DNA of 45,155 nt from Bacillaceae bacterium (GCA_017656265.1 JACDOD010000018.1:1-45155), one strand, 5' to 3'; counted from the stretch's first letter, positions 34,109-43,172 are shown. The notes: a model not told the origin generated them from the letters alone. A program made the numbers and translations.

Positions 34109-34546
34109 TTGAAAGGCTTGCTGGATTCAAAGGCGATTCAAACCAATATTCAGGTAAATGATTGGGAGGATGCAGTCAGGCGATGTGGGAAGTTGCTGGT
34201 TGAAACCGGTAAGGTCACGGAATCTTACGTTCAGGCAATGGTTCAGAATATCCATGAGCTGGGACCTTATATGATTATTGCTCCGGAAGTGGCGTTGCCT
34301 CATTCGAGACCCGAGGATGGCGTCCGAAAAAAGGGGATTAGTGTCCTGGTTTTGGATGAGTCTATAACTTTTGCTGGAGAGAAGCGGGTCAAGCTTCTAA
34401 TTGGTCTGGCAGCTACAGATAAAGATTCCCACATGAATTTATTACAGCAGGTAGCGGAAGTAATCGGAGACGAGGAAAGGCTAAAACGTTTGAAAAATGC
34501 CGGGTCAGCGGCTGAAGTGGAAGCCGTGTTTGAACATTCATTTTAA
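34109..34546 (+). CDS. PTS EIIA component (mannitol/fructose/ascorbate type)
   Basis: The 145-residue cytoplasmic phosphocarrier takes phosphate from HPr on His65 (LPHSRPEDGV) and passes it to EIIB. TTG 34109 has AAGGAGG (34094-34100) at 8 nt and yields exactly the usual EIIA length. The frame is open upstream to a second TTG at 34019 with AGGTGG, which would add 30 unsupported residues. A perfect 14-bp palindrome (34025-34038) in this leader may be a regulatory hairpin. IIB follows after 24 bp. Confidence 0.85.
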   Translation: MKGLLDSKAIQTNIQVNDWEDAVRRCGKLLVETGKVTESYVQAMVQNIHELGPYMIIAPEVALPHSRPEDGVRKKGISVLVLDESITFAGEKRVKLLIGLAATDKDSHMNLLQQVAEVIGDEERLKRLKNAGSAAEVEAVFEHSF

Positions 34547-34570
34547 GTAAAAAACAGAGGAGGATTACAA

Positions 34571-34834
34571 ATGAAAATTTTAACAGTGTGTGGTATGGGT
34601 TTTGGCTCTAGTATGATGCTGAAAATGACAGTTGAAAGTGTACTGCAGGAAAAGGGCATAAAGGCTGAAGTAGAAACGGCGGATTTTGGAACAGCTTCCA
34701 GTGCGGAAGCAGATCTGATTCTCACGAATGAAGAGTTTGCGAAGCAATTGCAAGGAAGCAAGGCGAAGGTAGTCGCTATACAAAATATTGCGGATAAAGA
34801 AGAGGTTAAGCAAGTACTGGAAGAACTTTTATAA
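34571..34834 (+). CDS. PTS EIIB component (ascorbate UlaB/SgaB type)
   Basis: The 87-residue EIIB carries the phosphocysteine Cys7 in TVCGMGFGSSMMLKM, with the lactose/ascorbate-type IIB fold. It passes phosphate to the sugar as it enters through IIC. The ATG follows AGAGGAGG. Length and order (IIA, IIB, IIC) are standard for Ula-type systems. Confidence 0.9.
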   Translation: MKILTVCGMGFGSSMMLKMTVESVLQEKGIKAEVETADFGTASSAEADLILTNEEFAKQLQGSKAKVVAIQNIADKEEVKQVLEELL

Positions 34835-34854
34835 TTCGATAAGGGGGAATGGGA

Positions 34855-36120
34855 ATGGCTTTTTTCGAATTTTTAATGAATGAGATTTTGAGTGAACCGG
34901 CGATTTTGGTAGGACTGATGGTGCTGATTGGACTTGTAGCACAGAGGGCTCAGGTTTCTAAAGTGCTCTCAGGGACACTGAAGAGTATTATTGGCTTTGT
35001 GATTTTAGGGGCAGGGGCCGGAGTGATTATTGGCGCTTTAGAACCTCTTGGTGGAATTATCGAAGAAGCATTTAATATTCAGGGGGTCGTACCGAATAAT
35101 GAGGCGATTGTCGCCCTGGCTCAGCAAACACTGGGCACGGAAACTGCCCTGATTATGGGGTTTGGATTTGTGGCTAATATTTTGTTTGCGCGTTTTACTC
35201 CGCTCAAATACATCTTCTTAACCGGGCATCATACGTTCTTTATGGCAGCGCTTTTGTCTGCGGTATTAGGTTCAGCCGGTATGACCGGAGCGCCATTGGT
35301 CATTGTAGGTTCATTGATTTTAGGATTCGTGATGGTGCTAATGCCAGCCTTAGGACAACGGTTTATGCGGGAAATTACCGGGAATGATAATATTGCTATT
35401 GGTCATTTTGGAACTGTAGGATATATTTCGTCTGCTTTAGTTGGAAAATGGGTTGGCAATAAGGAGAAGTCTTCGGAGGACATTAAAATTTCTGAAAAAT
35501 GGTCATTTCTGAAAGATTCGTTGATTTCCACAGCGATTACGATGGTCGCGATTTTCATTATTCTTGCTTTACTGGCAGGACCGTCAGTTGTGGGGAATTA
35601 TGCTGGAGATAAAAATTACATCATCTATGGTGTGATGCAGGGGATTACCTTTGCCGCAGGGTTAAGCATTATTTTACTGGGTGTCCGTATGATCCTCAAT
35701 GAAATTGTTCCTGCATTTAAGGGAATTGCCGAAAAAATTGTTCCGGGTGCCAAGCCGGCGCTTGATGTGCCAATTGTTTTCCCTTATGCCCCGACAGCTG
35801 TTATGATTGGTTTTATTTGCAGTTTCACTGCGGGTCTTGTGAGCATGGCGGTTTTAGGAGTATTGGCTCTTCCGCTCATTATTCCTGGACTCGTCCCTCA
35901 TTTCTTTACCGGAGCTGGTGCTGGTGTATTTGGTAACGCCACCGGTGGCAGAGTGGGAGCAGCCGTCGGAGGAGCAGTTAATGGAGTTCTAATTAGTTTT
36001 ATCCCTGCTTTTCTGCTTCCGGTCCTTGGTAATCTGGGCTTTGCGAATACGACCTTCGGGGACACTGACTTCGGGGTAGTCGGGATCCTGGTTGGGTTCC
36101 TGGCCAGCCTGTTCAGTTAA
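34855..36120 (+). CDS. PTS EIIC component (UlaA/SgaT family)
   Basis: The 421-residue permease has about ten to eleven membrane segments. It shows UlaA-family features: GFVILGAGAGVIIGAL near 45, FTPLKYIFLTGHHTFFMAA near 115 and IGHFGTVGYISSALVG near 185. TGGRVGAAVGGAVNGVLISF lies near 365. The family takes L-ascorbate, but many members have other substrates, and no ulaG, ulaD or araD-type catabolic gene is nearby. ATG 34855 is preferred to ATG 34849 by spacing from AAGGGGG. Confidence 0.88.
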   Translation: MAFFEFLMNEILSEPAILVGLMVLIGLVAQRAQVSKVLSGTLKSIIGFVILGAGAGVIIGALEPLGGIIEEAFNIQGVVPNNEAIVALAQQTLGTETALIMGFGFVANILFARFTPLKYIFLTGHHTFFMAALLSAVLGSAGMTGAPLVIVGSLILGFVMVLMPALGQRFMREITGNDNIAIGHFGTVGYISSALVGKWVGNKEKSSEDIKISEKWSFLKDSLISTAITMVAIFIILALLAGPSVVGNYAGDKNYIIYGVMQGITFAAGLSIILLGVRMILNEIVPAFKGIAEKIVPGAKPALDVPIVFPYAPTAVMIGFICSFTAGLVSMAVLGVLALPLIIPGLVPHFFTGAGAGVFGNATGGRVGAAVGGAVNGVLISFIPAFLLPVLGNLGFANTTFGDTDFGVVGILVGFLASLFS

Positions 36121-36334
36121 CACCCACATATTGAACGTAGCGTAATCGGAAAAATACGGGTCGGCTGGTTTGAAAATCGAAGGATCGTTGGAGAGGAGCA
36201 GTTTGCCAGCGAAATTTATGTAGAATAAAGTGTGAATGAATCAGGGCGGGTTAGGTGTTGAGAGTGGTCCGACTTTTCATCCTTTACCTGCTCCATATTT
36301 ATATTTTTTCACTCTATGGTGCATGTTTTTGGTG

Positions 36335-36373
36335 TGTAAGCGCATTCAATAAGATCCACTGTTTATTTATAAT
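36335..36373 (+). promoter_or_regulatory. Regulator promoter with overlapping cre site
   Basis: TGTAAGCGCATTCA (36335-36348) fits the 14-base cre core. The -10 TATAAT (36368-36373) lies 17 bp from TTCAAT (36345-36350). The cre-to--10 distance of 33 bp equals that of the PTS operon promoter, and the AATAGG(G/T)GTAAG block just after the -10 is shared as well. Confidence 0.75.
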
Positions 36374-36399
36374 AGGTGTAAGATTGGAGATGAGACAGC

Positions 36400-38295
36400 T
36401 TGTTCAGCGAGAGAAAACGCAGAATCGTAGAATATTTGTCACAGTTCAGGAATGGGGCTGATATTCAGGATCTAGCTGATTATTTTGATGTCAGCTTACG
36501 AACGATCCGAAACGATCTTGATTTTCTTCAGGAATGGTTAGAGGATCATGGGGTCACTTTAGAGAATCGGTCTGGAAAAAAACGATGGGTTCTGCATGAA
36601 TCCTTTCACCAGATTCGCCAATTGATGGCTGATCAGCTGTTCTCAGATGTCAGCTACATCCAATCGCCGCTGGAGAGGCGGTTATGGCTCGCATTCTATT
36701 TAATCATTGAAAACAGAAATGTTAATTTAAAAGAAATGTCGGAGGAACTGGCGGTCAGCAAGAGTACGATTGTTCAGGACCTGAAACAGCTAGATGCCTG
36801 GTTTCAATACTACCGGCTGGAATTGCGGACGAATCAGAAGGGCTATGTGGTATCAGGGAGTGAAGAGAAGAAGCGGCTGGCTCTGTTATCGCTGATCCAG
36901 TGGTTTGAGTATGAATGGGGAGACCATCGTGTGGTGAATCAGTTGGGCTGGACTTATCTCAGTAAGGATGAATTAAAACGCTTGAAGAGTGCTGTAGATG
37001 CTGCTTTTGGCAAAATTTCTTATTTTAGTGAGGATTATCAGGGTATCATTTATAAAATTCTTGTCATTCAAATTCAGCGGGTTCGTCAGGGAGCTTCTCT
37101 GGAAAGGCCATACCAGTGGAATGATGAATGGAAAATGGATGAAAAAGTTGCTCAGTTGCTGGAGAAGATTTGTGTGGATTGTGGGCTGGACTTTCCTAAT
37201 CAAGAAAAATGGTTTCAGATGAGGGTGTTGCTCATACTGGCTACGGATCTATTTCAGTTCCCGTCCCATTTTACCAGACAGGCCATGAATGATTTCATTT
37301 CCACCGTCTTGTCAAGGGTAGGGCTTATTCAGACGAACACGATTATGAAGGAACAGATCAGGAAAGAAGTTGAGAAGCTGTATTTGTCGGCTCAACTGGA
37401 TTTTCGCCTGGTGTCCCCCATTTATCAGAGTCTAACTAATGAGTACAATTTTTTATTCTCACCGGTGAAAAAGGCCTTGAAGATATTTGGAAAAGAGGAA
37501 CTGAACCAGGTTCAGGATGTTTATTTAAGTGGGCTGGTAATGTGTTTTGCCAGTGTGTTTGAACAAGAATATGCCCGGCTGAAAAAATATAAAGTCGTGG
37601 TGATATGCCCCAGTGGAACGGCTACGAGCCATCTTCTGGCCAGCAGGCTGCTCAAGCATTTTACCAACCTCGATATTGTCGGAGTGTTTTCCTTAAATGC
37701 GATCCGACAGCTGCAACAACATGTAAATTTTGATTTTGTGATTTCCACATTCATACTGGATGAAGATGAATGGGAGCATCCAGTGATTACGGTGAAGCCC
37801 TTTTTGGATGAACGGGAAGTTGAAAAGATCAAACGTTTTATCGAGGGACAACAGAAGCACAAGTCAGGTTTGACGATACATGAAGACGGGGTTCGTCTCC
37901 TGGATCTCCTTCCGAAAAGCCGAATATATCAAGAAGAGTGCGAATCTGTGGAAGACGCCATGAGGACTGGTGTGGAACTTCTCCGTAAAGATGGAATTGT
38001 GGAGGAGGGCTATTTTGATGATATCTATTCCTCCTATGCTGAAAAAGGTCCCTACTTTGAAATTATTCCGGGATTGTTATTTCCCCATGCTTCGTCCCAG
38101 CATGTGAGGAAAGTGGGGCTAAGCCTTGTCCGTTTGAGAAGACCGATTGTGGTCAAAGGGGACCGGGAAATTAAAGCGATTCTAACGCTTGCCACACCGG
38201 ATACGAGTTCCCACCTTCCCCTGCTTCAGAAACTCCATCAGTATTTAATGAGCACAGAGAATGTGGAGCATTTGCTGAATGGTGGGAACGATTAA
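36400..38295 (+). CDS. PRD-containing transcription regulator (BglG/MtlR type) with EIIB and EIIA domains
   Basis: The 631 residues hold an N-terminal HTH_11 (about 5-55), an Mga-like HTH (about 90-150), two PRD-like regions (about 185-290 and 300-395), an EIIB-like domain with Cys403 (VVICPSGTATSHLLA) and an EIIA domain with His563 (LFPHASSQHVRKVGLSLV). This is the MtlR/LicR architecture, which activates a PTS operon according to the phosphorylation state. The usual PRD histidines are not obvious (Lys and Cys/Met stand there). TTG 36400 follows GGAGA. It is the likely activator of the PTS operon. Confidence 0.87.
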   Translation: MFSERKRRIVEYLSQFRNGADIQDLADYFDVSLRTIRNDLDFLQEWLEDHGVTLENRSGKKRWVLHESFHQIRQLMADQLFSDVSYIQSPLERRLWLAFYLIIENRNVNLKEMSEELAVSKSTIVQDLKQLDAWFQYYRLELRTNQKGYVVSGSEEKKRLALLSLIQWFEYEWGDHRVVNQLGWTYLSKDELKRLKSAVDAAFGKISYFSEDYQGIIYKILVIQIQRVRQGASLERPYQWNDEWKMDEKVAQLLEKICVDCGLDFPNQEKWFQMRVLLILATDLFQFPSHFTRQAMNDFISTVLSRVGLIQTNTIMKEQIRKEVEKLYLSAQLDFRLVSPIYQSLTNEYNFLFSPVKKALKIFGKEELNQVQDVYLSGLVMCFASVFEQEYARLKKYKVVVICPSGTATSHLLASRLLKHFTNLDIVGVFSLNAIRQLQQHVNFDFVISTFILDEDEWEHPVITVKPFLDEREVEKIKRFIEGQQKHKSGLTIHEDGVRLLDLLPKSRIYQEECESVEDAMRTGVELLRKDGIVEEGYFDDIYSSYAEKGPYFEIIPGLLFPHASSQHVRKVGLSLVRLRRPIVVKGDREIKAILTLATPDTSSHLPLLQKLHQYLMSTENVEHLLNGGND

Positions 38296-38479
38296 GAACT
38301 GTGGAGGTTGACGGGGGATTGTAAACTTTAGGTGGTCTGCTCCACTGGGATTCGACCTCATGGGGGAGATGCAGGCACAAGAAACTCCACGGAGAATTGA
38401 ACTAGAATCCAGAGGTATGAGACCGGATGGGTGCTCAATCGAGAACTTACTTACCAATAAAATGAAAGAGGGATGAGGG

Positions 38480-38737
38480 ATGAAGAAAGAAGTATTTCAA
38501 ATACCATTTCCGGAAGGGTTTCATGCGAGACCGGCTTCTTCCTTTGTATCAGCTGTGAAGGATTTTGAATCTGCTGTGACGATTGTGAAGGATGGGAAAG
38601 AAGTGGACGGGAAAAGTATGATCCAACTTATGACACTGGGAGCCAAATGTGGTGATCGGATTGAAGTCATCGTGGATGGTTCCGATGAATCGGAAGCGAT
38701 GGAAGTGATTAAGGAGCAAATAGGTGGTACGTCATGA
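38480..38737 (+). CDS. HPr-family phosphocarrier (dedicated paralogue)
   Basis: The 85-residue phosphocarrier passes phosphate from Enzyme I to EIIA. His15 (GFHARPAS) and Arg17 are intact. Ser46 (GKSMIQLMTLG) is kept, so HPr kinase could in principle phosphorylate it, although residues around it differ from housekeeping HPr (M47 for I47). The gene overlaps the Enzyme I gene by 4 bp and is linked to a single PTS, so it is probably a second HPr for this system. The 184-bp gap upstream has no cre but contains several GTGGAG/CTCCAC segments that could pair. Confidence 0.9.
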   Translation: MKKEVFQIPFPEGFHARPASSFVSAVKDFESAVTIVKDGKEVDGKSMIQLMTLGAKCGDRIEVIVDGSDESEAMEVIKEQIGGTS

Positions 38738-40425
38738 GTTCGTTAACAGGGGAAATTGTGTCCCAGGGAATCGTCATTGGTCAGGCCAGAGTGTATCGGG
38801 ATTTTTTACATGAGGATTTTAAGGATGAACCGGTTTCTTCTAACCCGGAAGAGGAGCAAAAAAGACTGGAACGGGCTATTGAGAAACTGGATCACCGTTT
38901 GGATGAAACCTATCAGAACGTCAAACTTTCTCTGGGAGAAGAAGAAGCAGAAATTTTTCGCAGTCATCAGCAGATTCTGGAAGATCCGGGCTTTGTAGGT
39001 GAGATTAAAAAGGGGATTGAAGCTGGAACCCGGGCTGAAAAAGCTGTACAGCAGGTCACCCGACTTTTATCCGAGCAGTTCAAGAATCTGGATGATGAAT
39101 ATTTGCAGCAGCGGGCAGCTGATATGGAGGATATTGGACGTCAGCTTATAGAATTTCTTATGAATAATGAAAATCAGGGTGAATCAAGTGATTATATTTT
39201 ATGCGGAACCGACATCCCCCCTTCTGAATTTGCCAGTTCCATGAACAGCGGTATTCTGGGAATGGTGATGGAAGAAGGAACAGGCTTCTCTCACACATCT
39301 ATTCTGGCAAAAGCGAAAGGACTTCCATCTCTTGTGAAGGTCGAAGGTTTGCTAGAAAATGTTCGGGATGGGGATCGCATCATTCTCGATGCGTTGGATG
39401 GGCATGTGGTTGTCAATCCAGATGAAAATACGCTGAAAAAAATTCAAGAAATCAGATCTGACTGGGAGAATAAGAAACAAAAAGCTCTGGAGAAAGCGAA
39501 TGAGCCGTGCATCACAGCGGATCAGAAAACAATCTCCATCTTTGCCAATGCCGGCAGTGTCCAGGATGTCCGGGCTGCTCTTGAAAATGGAGCTGAAGGA
39601 GTAGGGCTGTTCCGGACGGAGTTTATCTTTTTAAATCGCAAAGAGGCCCCATCAGAGGAAGAGCAGTATCAAATCTATTCTGAAGTGCTGAAGATGATGA
39701 AGGATAAACCGGTGATCATTCGGACGCTGGACATTGGCGGGGATAAGGATGTTCCATATATGAATTTGCCGGACGAAGAAAATCCCTTCCTGGGCTTGCG
39801 GGGCATCCGTTACTGTTTAGAAAATCAGGAAATTTTTAAAGCACAGCTCAGGGCTTTGCTTCGAAGTGCACACCACGGGAATCTATATATTATGATTCCG
39901 ATGATTTCGATGGCTGAAGAAGTACGGGAAGTAAAAGCTTTCCTGAATGACGTGATGAATGAACTGACGCAGGAAGATGAAATCTTTGAGGAGCCTCGAT
40001 ATAAATTAGGCATTATGGTCGAAGTGCCAAGTGTGGTCGAGACCATTGACCATTTTGTTCAGGAAGTAGACTTTTTCAGTATTGGATCCAACGATCTGGT
40101 TCAATATTTATTTGCCGCTGATCGGATCGCTCCAAACGTTAAGCGGTGGTATGATGTACAGCAAATTGCCCTGTACCGGATGATTGAAAAAGTGGTGGCT
40201 GCCGCCCGGGATGCAGGGAAGGAAATAGGTGTCTGTGGGGAATTAGCGAATAATCAGCAGATCGCTCAATTATTAGTAAGCCTGGGTGTAGAAAAGCTGA
40301 GCATGTCCCCGGCCCAGATTCCAATGATCAAATCAGTTATTCGCAAGCTTCATGCAGGGGATTTATTTAAAAAATGGAAGCAGCATTCCAGCCGGCATTC
40401 AACCATTGATGGGTTGTGGGATTAA
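38734..40425 (+). CDS. ptsI: PTS Enzyme I (phosphoenolpyruvate-protein phosphotransferase)
   Basis: The 563-residue enzyme autophosphorylates from PEP on His187 (GTGFSHTSILAKAKGLP) and passes phosphate to HPr. The C-terminal barrel has LFRTEFIFLNR, RTLDIGGDKD, LGLRGIRYCLE, FSIGSNDLVQY and GVCGELAN (Cys501). The His site differs from the usual GGRTSHxAIxAR (FSH for TSH, AK for AR), marking it as a paralogue. It overlaps the HPr gene and ends at its own terminator. The main ptsHI pair would be elsewhere in the genome. Confidence 0.93.
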   Translation: MSSLTGEIVSQGIVIGQARVYRDFLHEDFKDEPVSSNPEEEQKRLERAIEKLDHRLDETYQNVKLSLGEEEAEIFRSHQQILEDPGFVGEIKKGIEAGTRAEKAVQQVTRLLSEQFKNLDDEYLQQRAADMEDIGRQLIEFLMNNENQGESSDYILCGTDIPPSEFASSMNSGILGMVMEEGTGFSHTSILAKAKGLPSLVKVEGLLENVRDGDRIILDALDGHVVVNPDENTLKKIQEIRSDWENKKQKALEKANEPCITADQKTISIFANAGSVQDVRAALENGAEGVGLFRTEFIFLNRKEAPSEEEQYQIYSEVLKMMKDKPVIIRTLDIGGDKDVPYMNLPDEENPFLGLRGIRYCLENQEIFKAQLRALLRSAHHGNLYIMIPMISMAEEVREVKAFLNDVMNELTQEDEIFEEPRYKLGIMVEVPSVVETIDHFVQEVDFFSIGSNDLVQYLFAADRIAPNVKRWYDVQQIALYRMIEKVVAAARDAGKEIGVCGELANNQQIAQLLVSLGVEKLSMSPAQIPMIKSVIRKLHAGDLFKKWKQHSSRHSTIDGLWD

Positions 40426-40460
40426 TTGTGTCGAGATTCATCTGAACTTAGATATTGTTT

Positions 40461-40487
40461 CCGGGCTAGTAGCGCCCGGTTTTTTTT
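40461..40487 (+). terminator. Terminator of PTS cluster
   Basis: CCGGGC (40461-40466) pairs with GCCCGG (40474-40479), followed by eight T. Confidence 0.85.
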
Positions 40488-40798
40488 GTGAGTGGCAGCA
40501 CATACATCTATAGGGGGAAAGTCCTGTATGTGACAACAAAGATCTTATGTATTAGCGGTAGAATTCATGCGTAGCACCAATCTCTTGTTGATTTTTTAAT
40601 CTTATTCCATCGTATCGGCAGCTTTGATTTTTATTTTCATTGAGCTCCCTTTTCCTTGAATATCCTTCCAAACTATCATTCTAAAGGTTCATTCCACTTC
40701 CAATCTGATTCAATTCTAATAGTAATATTTGATTATATATTGTATTATTTTGTATAATATTACTGTTATTTTACATAATATGAAAGGAGTGTAATATT
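40488..40798. other. Intergenic region with hairpin and promoter
   Basis: No gene is seen. CACATACA (40499-40506) pairs with TGTATGTG (40525-40532) around an 18-nt loop. The remainder is AT-rich, leading to the promoter at 40729-40758. Confidence 0.5.
40729..40758 (+). promoter_or_regulatory. Promoter of the small secreted protein
   Basis: TTGATT (40729-40734) and a perfect TATAAT (40753-40758) are 18 bp apart, about 40 bp before the TTG start. Confidence 0.6.
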
Positions 40799-41008
40799 TT
40801 GTCGAAAAATCTGAAGTTATTACATATCATTTCTATTATTCTTCTTATTTTTTCTTCTGTTGTTCCTAATAGTGCCTTTGCGGCAACTGACAGCACAACA
40901 TTAGATACAACAGAAGAGACAAATACGGATTCAAACACAACAGATTCAACATCTGATGAAAATGGCTATACAGACAATACTAAGGGAGGATCAGTCTTCA
41001 TCCACTGA
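40799..41008 (+). CDS. Small secreted Ser/Thr/Asp-rich protein, probably frameshifted
   Basis: The 69 residues begin with a signal peptide (KLLHIISIILLIFSSVVP) and a likely cleavage after AFA at about residue 29, followed by a Thr/Asp/Ser-rich tail. TTG 40799 has AAGGAG at proper spacing. After GGG at 40984-40986 the frame ends in GGSVFIH, but the next frame continues in the same style (EDQSSSTDSDYSAGNSM) to TAA 41043-41045. One extra G would explain this. The full product would still be only about 81 residues. Function is unknown. Confidence 0.6.
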   Translation: MSKNLKLLHIISIILLIFSSVVPNSAFAATDSTTLDTTEETNTDSNTTDSTSDENGYTDNTKGGSVFIH

Positions 41009-41045
41009 TTCAGATTATTCAGCAGGAAATAGTATGAGAATTTAA

Positions 41046-41536
41046 TCACATAAACTAGATCTTATTTTATATTCAAAAGGTACTTGTAAATCAAAATGTT
41101 GTCTTCAGAAAAATTGTTACACACAGTCACTGTGACTATACCCCAGAGATTAGGAATACATAGCTTGAAAGTGTAAATGATGTAAAAATCTGTACAATTT
41201 CCTTTCCCATTCTTAAATAAAAATGTTTCCAGAACTCCTGAAATAACAGATTATACCCCCTATAAATTTTTAACAAAGATTTACGTAAGATAACAGCGTA
41301 ATATATAAACTGAAGCAAGATTATTCTATACTCAAATAATCGGTCTGGAAGGCTATCTAGAGCATTTTTATTTTGATGATTTTCTGGCGGAACTGGTAGA
41401 AAGAATGAAAATCGTAGATGGATAAAAAGCATTTTGGTACATTCCGGAAAGAAAGCTACCATATTCATAATACGGCCAGGTGTTTCGGGCAAGGATCTGA
41501 CACCCTAAGAACTCTTTATTAAAGGAGGAAGTCGTT
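41046..41536. other. Intergenic region, no confident gene
   Basis: A - strand frame at 41136-41492 exists, but it has no clear ribosome site and low-complexity composition, and is not called. A 13-bp odd palindrome AGTCAC-T-GTGACT lies at 41125-41137. Short + strand stretches in 41340-41510 read protein-like in different frames and may be a decayed gene; I could not identify it. Confidence 0.4.
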
Positions 41537-41965
41537 ATGAAAAAACATCAACAAATGCTTTATAAAGAGTTGAGCCCAGAAATTAATAAACAAAATTTAA
41601 CATATATTTACGAGTATCAAGTCTATACAGGATATAAAACATTTACCTTTACCATTCGAGACGAAACACATGACTATGATTTGAAGATGTATGGGTTAAA
41701 ATTAACGGAAATCGAGGTGCGGGGCGATGACGAAATGACTTGCACCGATATTGACTTTGGTCTCTTAGCACCAAGAAATGATGTAATTCGTCACCTCCTA
41801 TCTAATATAAAACGTAAGAAATTGACCTCGTTAGACGAAATACGAGAGTTTGTCCGGATCGAAACTCAAGATCAGATTGTACGAGCTGAAAAAGATGCAA
41901 TAGCAAAGCTTCGGGTTGAACTAGGTTATGCACGTTACAATCCACTCATCAATCGTAGAGAATAG
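41537..41965 (+). CDS. Hypothetical protein (142 residues)
   Basis: ATG 41537 follows an excellent AAAGGAGGA. The product is soluble, with an aromatic beta-rich first half (YIYEYQVYTGYKTFTFTIRDE) and a helical, charged C-terminal half (RIETQDQIVRAEKDAIAKLR). There is no signal peptide, membrane segment or cysteine motif, and I recognise no family. Neighbours give no functional hint. Confidence 0.7.
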   Translation: MKKHQQMLYKELSPEINKQNLTYIYEYQVYTGYKTFTFTIRDETHDYDLKMYGLKLTEIEVRGDDEMTCTDIDFGLLAPRNDVIRHLLSNIKRKKLTSLDEIREFVRIETQDQIVRAEKDAIAKLRVELGYARYNPLINRRE

Positions 41966-42310
41966 GGGAATATCGTACCAGGAAACATTGTATGAGTTTA
42001 ATAAAGAGCAATTCTCCAGATTATTCAAAGCACAGGAGGTGGGAGGTACTGAAACCCGCTGAGCATAATTTTTGAACGGAACTCGAATGTATAGAAGGAT
42101 CCTGGACGACAGCTTTTTTATTTTGAAAAAGGACATGTCAGTTCTCGGGTTTGATAATTAGTGGTGAGCAAACTGAAGGAAACAGTTTATTATGGCGGCA
42201 AGAATGGTCATGGCTGAGGATCAAAAAGAGGTAAATGAAAAGTTTTTTTCACCGCTTGCTAAGTAGAGTGGGGCAGCCCAATTTAAATAAAATCTGAAAG
42301 GAGAATGTTT
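41966..42310. other. Intergenic region, nothing recognised
   Basis: No gene, clear terminator or palindrome stands out. AAAGGAG at 42297-42303 is the ribosome site of the following cyclase gene. Confidence 0.45.
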
Positions 42311-43084
42311 ATGAATGGGAGAGGATTTCGAATTATTGATTTGAGTGTTCCGATGGATGAGGAAGTGAAAGAGCCGATGCCGCCCAAAATTGATTACATG
42401 GATCATGAGGGTGGGGCGAAGCAGGCTGCTCATTTTCTGGGGTTAAAGCCGGAAGATTTCCCTGAAAGCAAAGCCTGGGCCAGCGAAGATGTTACGTTAA
42501 CGACCCATACTGGAACCCATGTGGACGCGCCCTGGCATTATTGGCCCACTTCGGAAGGAAAGAAAGCAAGAACGATTGATGAACTGCCGCTGGAATGGTT
42601 TTACGGGAATGGAGTTTTGTTTGATTTTAGTGACAGGGAAGCGGGATATGAAATTGAAACGGCTGATTTCGAGGAAAAGCTGTCTGAAATGAATTATGAA
42701 TTAAAGCCATTTGATATTGTGCTCATTCGAACTGATGCTGATAAAAAAATCTATGAAGATACTTATGCAATGCAGCATGCGGGAGTATCCGCTGACGCTA
42801 CCCGGTGGCTGATTGATCAGGGAATTAAAGTGATGGGAACTGACGGCTGGGGATGGGATATTCCTTTGCCCCTGCAGGCCTAGGATTATAAAGCAAACCC
42901 GAGAGACGGAGTGCTGTGGGCCGCCCATTATGTCGGACGTGAGAAGGAGTATTGCCAGATTGAGAAACTGGCCAATCTTGATCAGATCCTGGTCAATTAC
43001 GGATTTAAGGTGGCTGTGTTTCCGATCAAAATTAAAAATGCCAGTGCAGGCTGGGCCCGGCCGGTAGCGATTCTTGAAGATTAA
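42311..43084 (+). pseudogene. Cyclase family protein (kynurenine formamidase-like), interrupted by TAG
   Basis: The frame starts FRIIDLSVPMDEEV and contains the metal motif HTGTHVDAPWH, typical of the cyclase/kynurenine formamidase superfamily. It stops at TAG 42881-42883 (codon 191) in the conserved GTDGWGWDIPLPLQA region. The same frame then continues DYKANPRDGVLWAAHYVG without a break to TAA 43082-43084, giving 257 codons, the normal length. One base change (for example GAG to TAG) explains it. Start is ATG 42311 by spacing from AAAGGAG. The 190-residue product lacks the C-terminal strands and is probably inactive. Confidence 0.85.
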
Positions 43085-43172
43085 TAGGATTGCTAGGCCT
43101 ACACAAAACCATCTTGAAAAAGTAATACACATCATTTCCATTTGCCTGGAGCCTGATTCTAATGAAATGATC

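Noticed and set aside
34849-36120. L-ascorbate as the certain substrate of the PTS
   Set aside because: The IIC is of UlaA type, but no ulaG or pentose-phosphate isomerase genes of the ascorbate pathway are present, so the substrate is left open.
41136-41492. 118-residue - strand ORF as a gene
   Set aside because: It has no ribosome site, unusual composition (Phe, Leu, Ile and Tyr without clear helices) and no recognisable motif.
42881-42883. TAG read as pyrrolysine
   Set aside because: No pylT or pylS-like gene is visible, the family does not use pyrrolysine, and the position is not a catalytic residue known for it. A point mutation is simpler.
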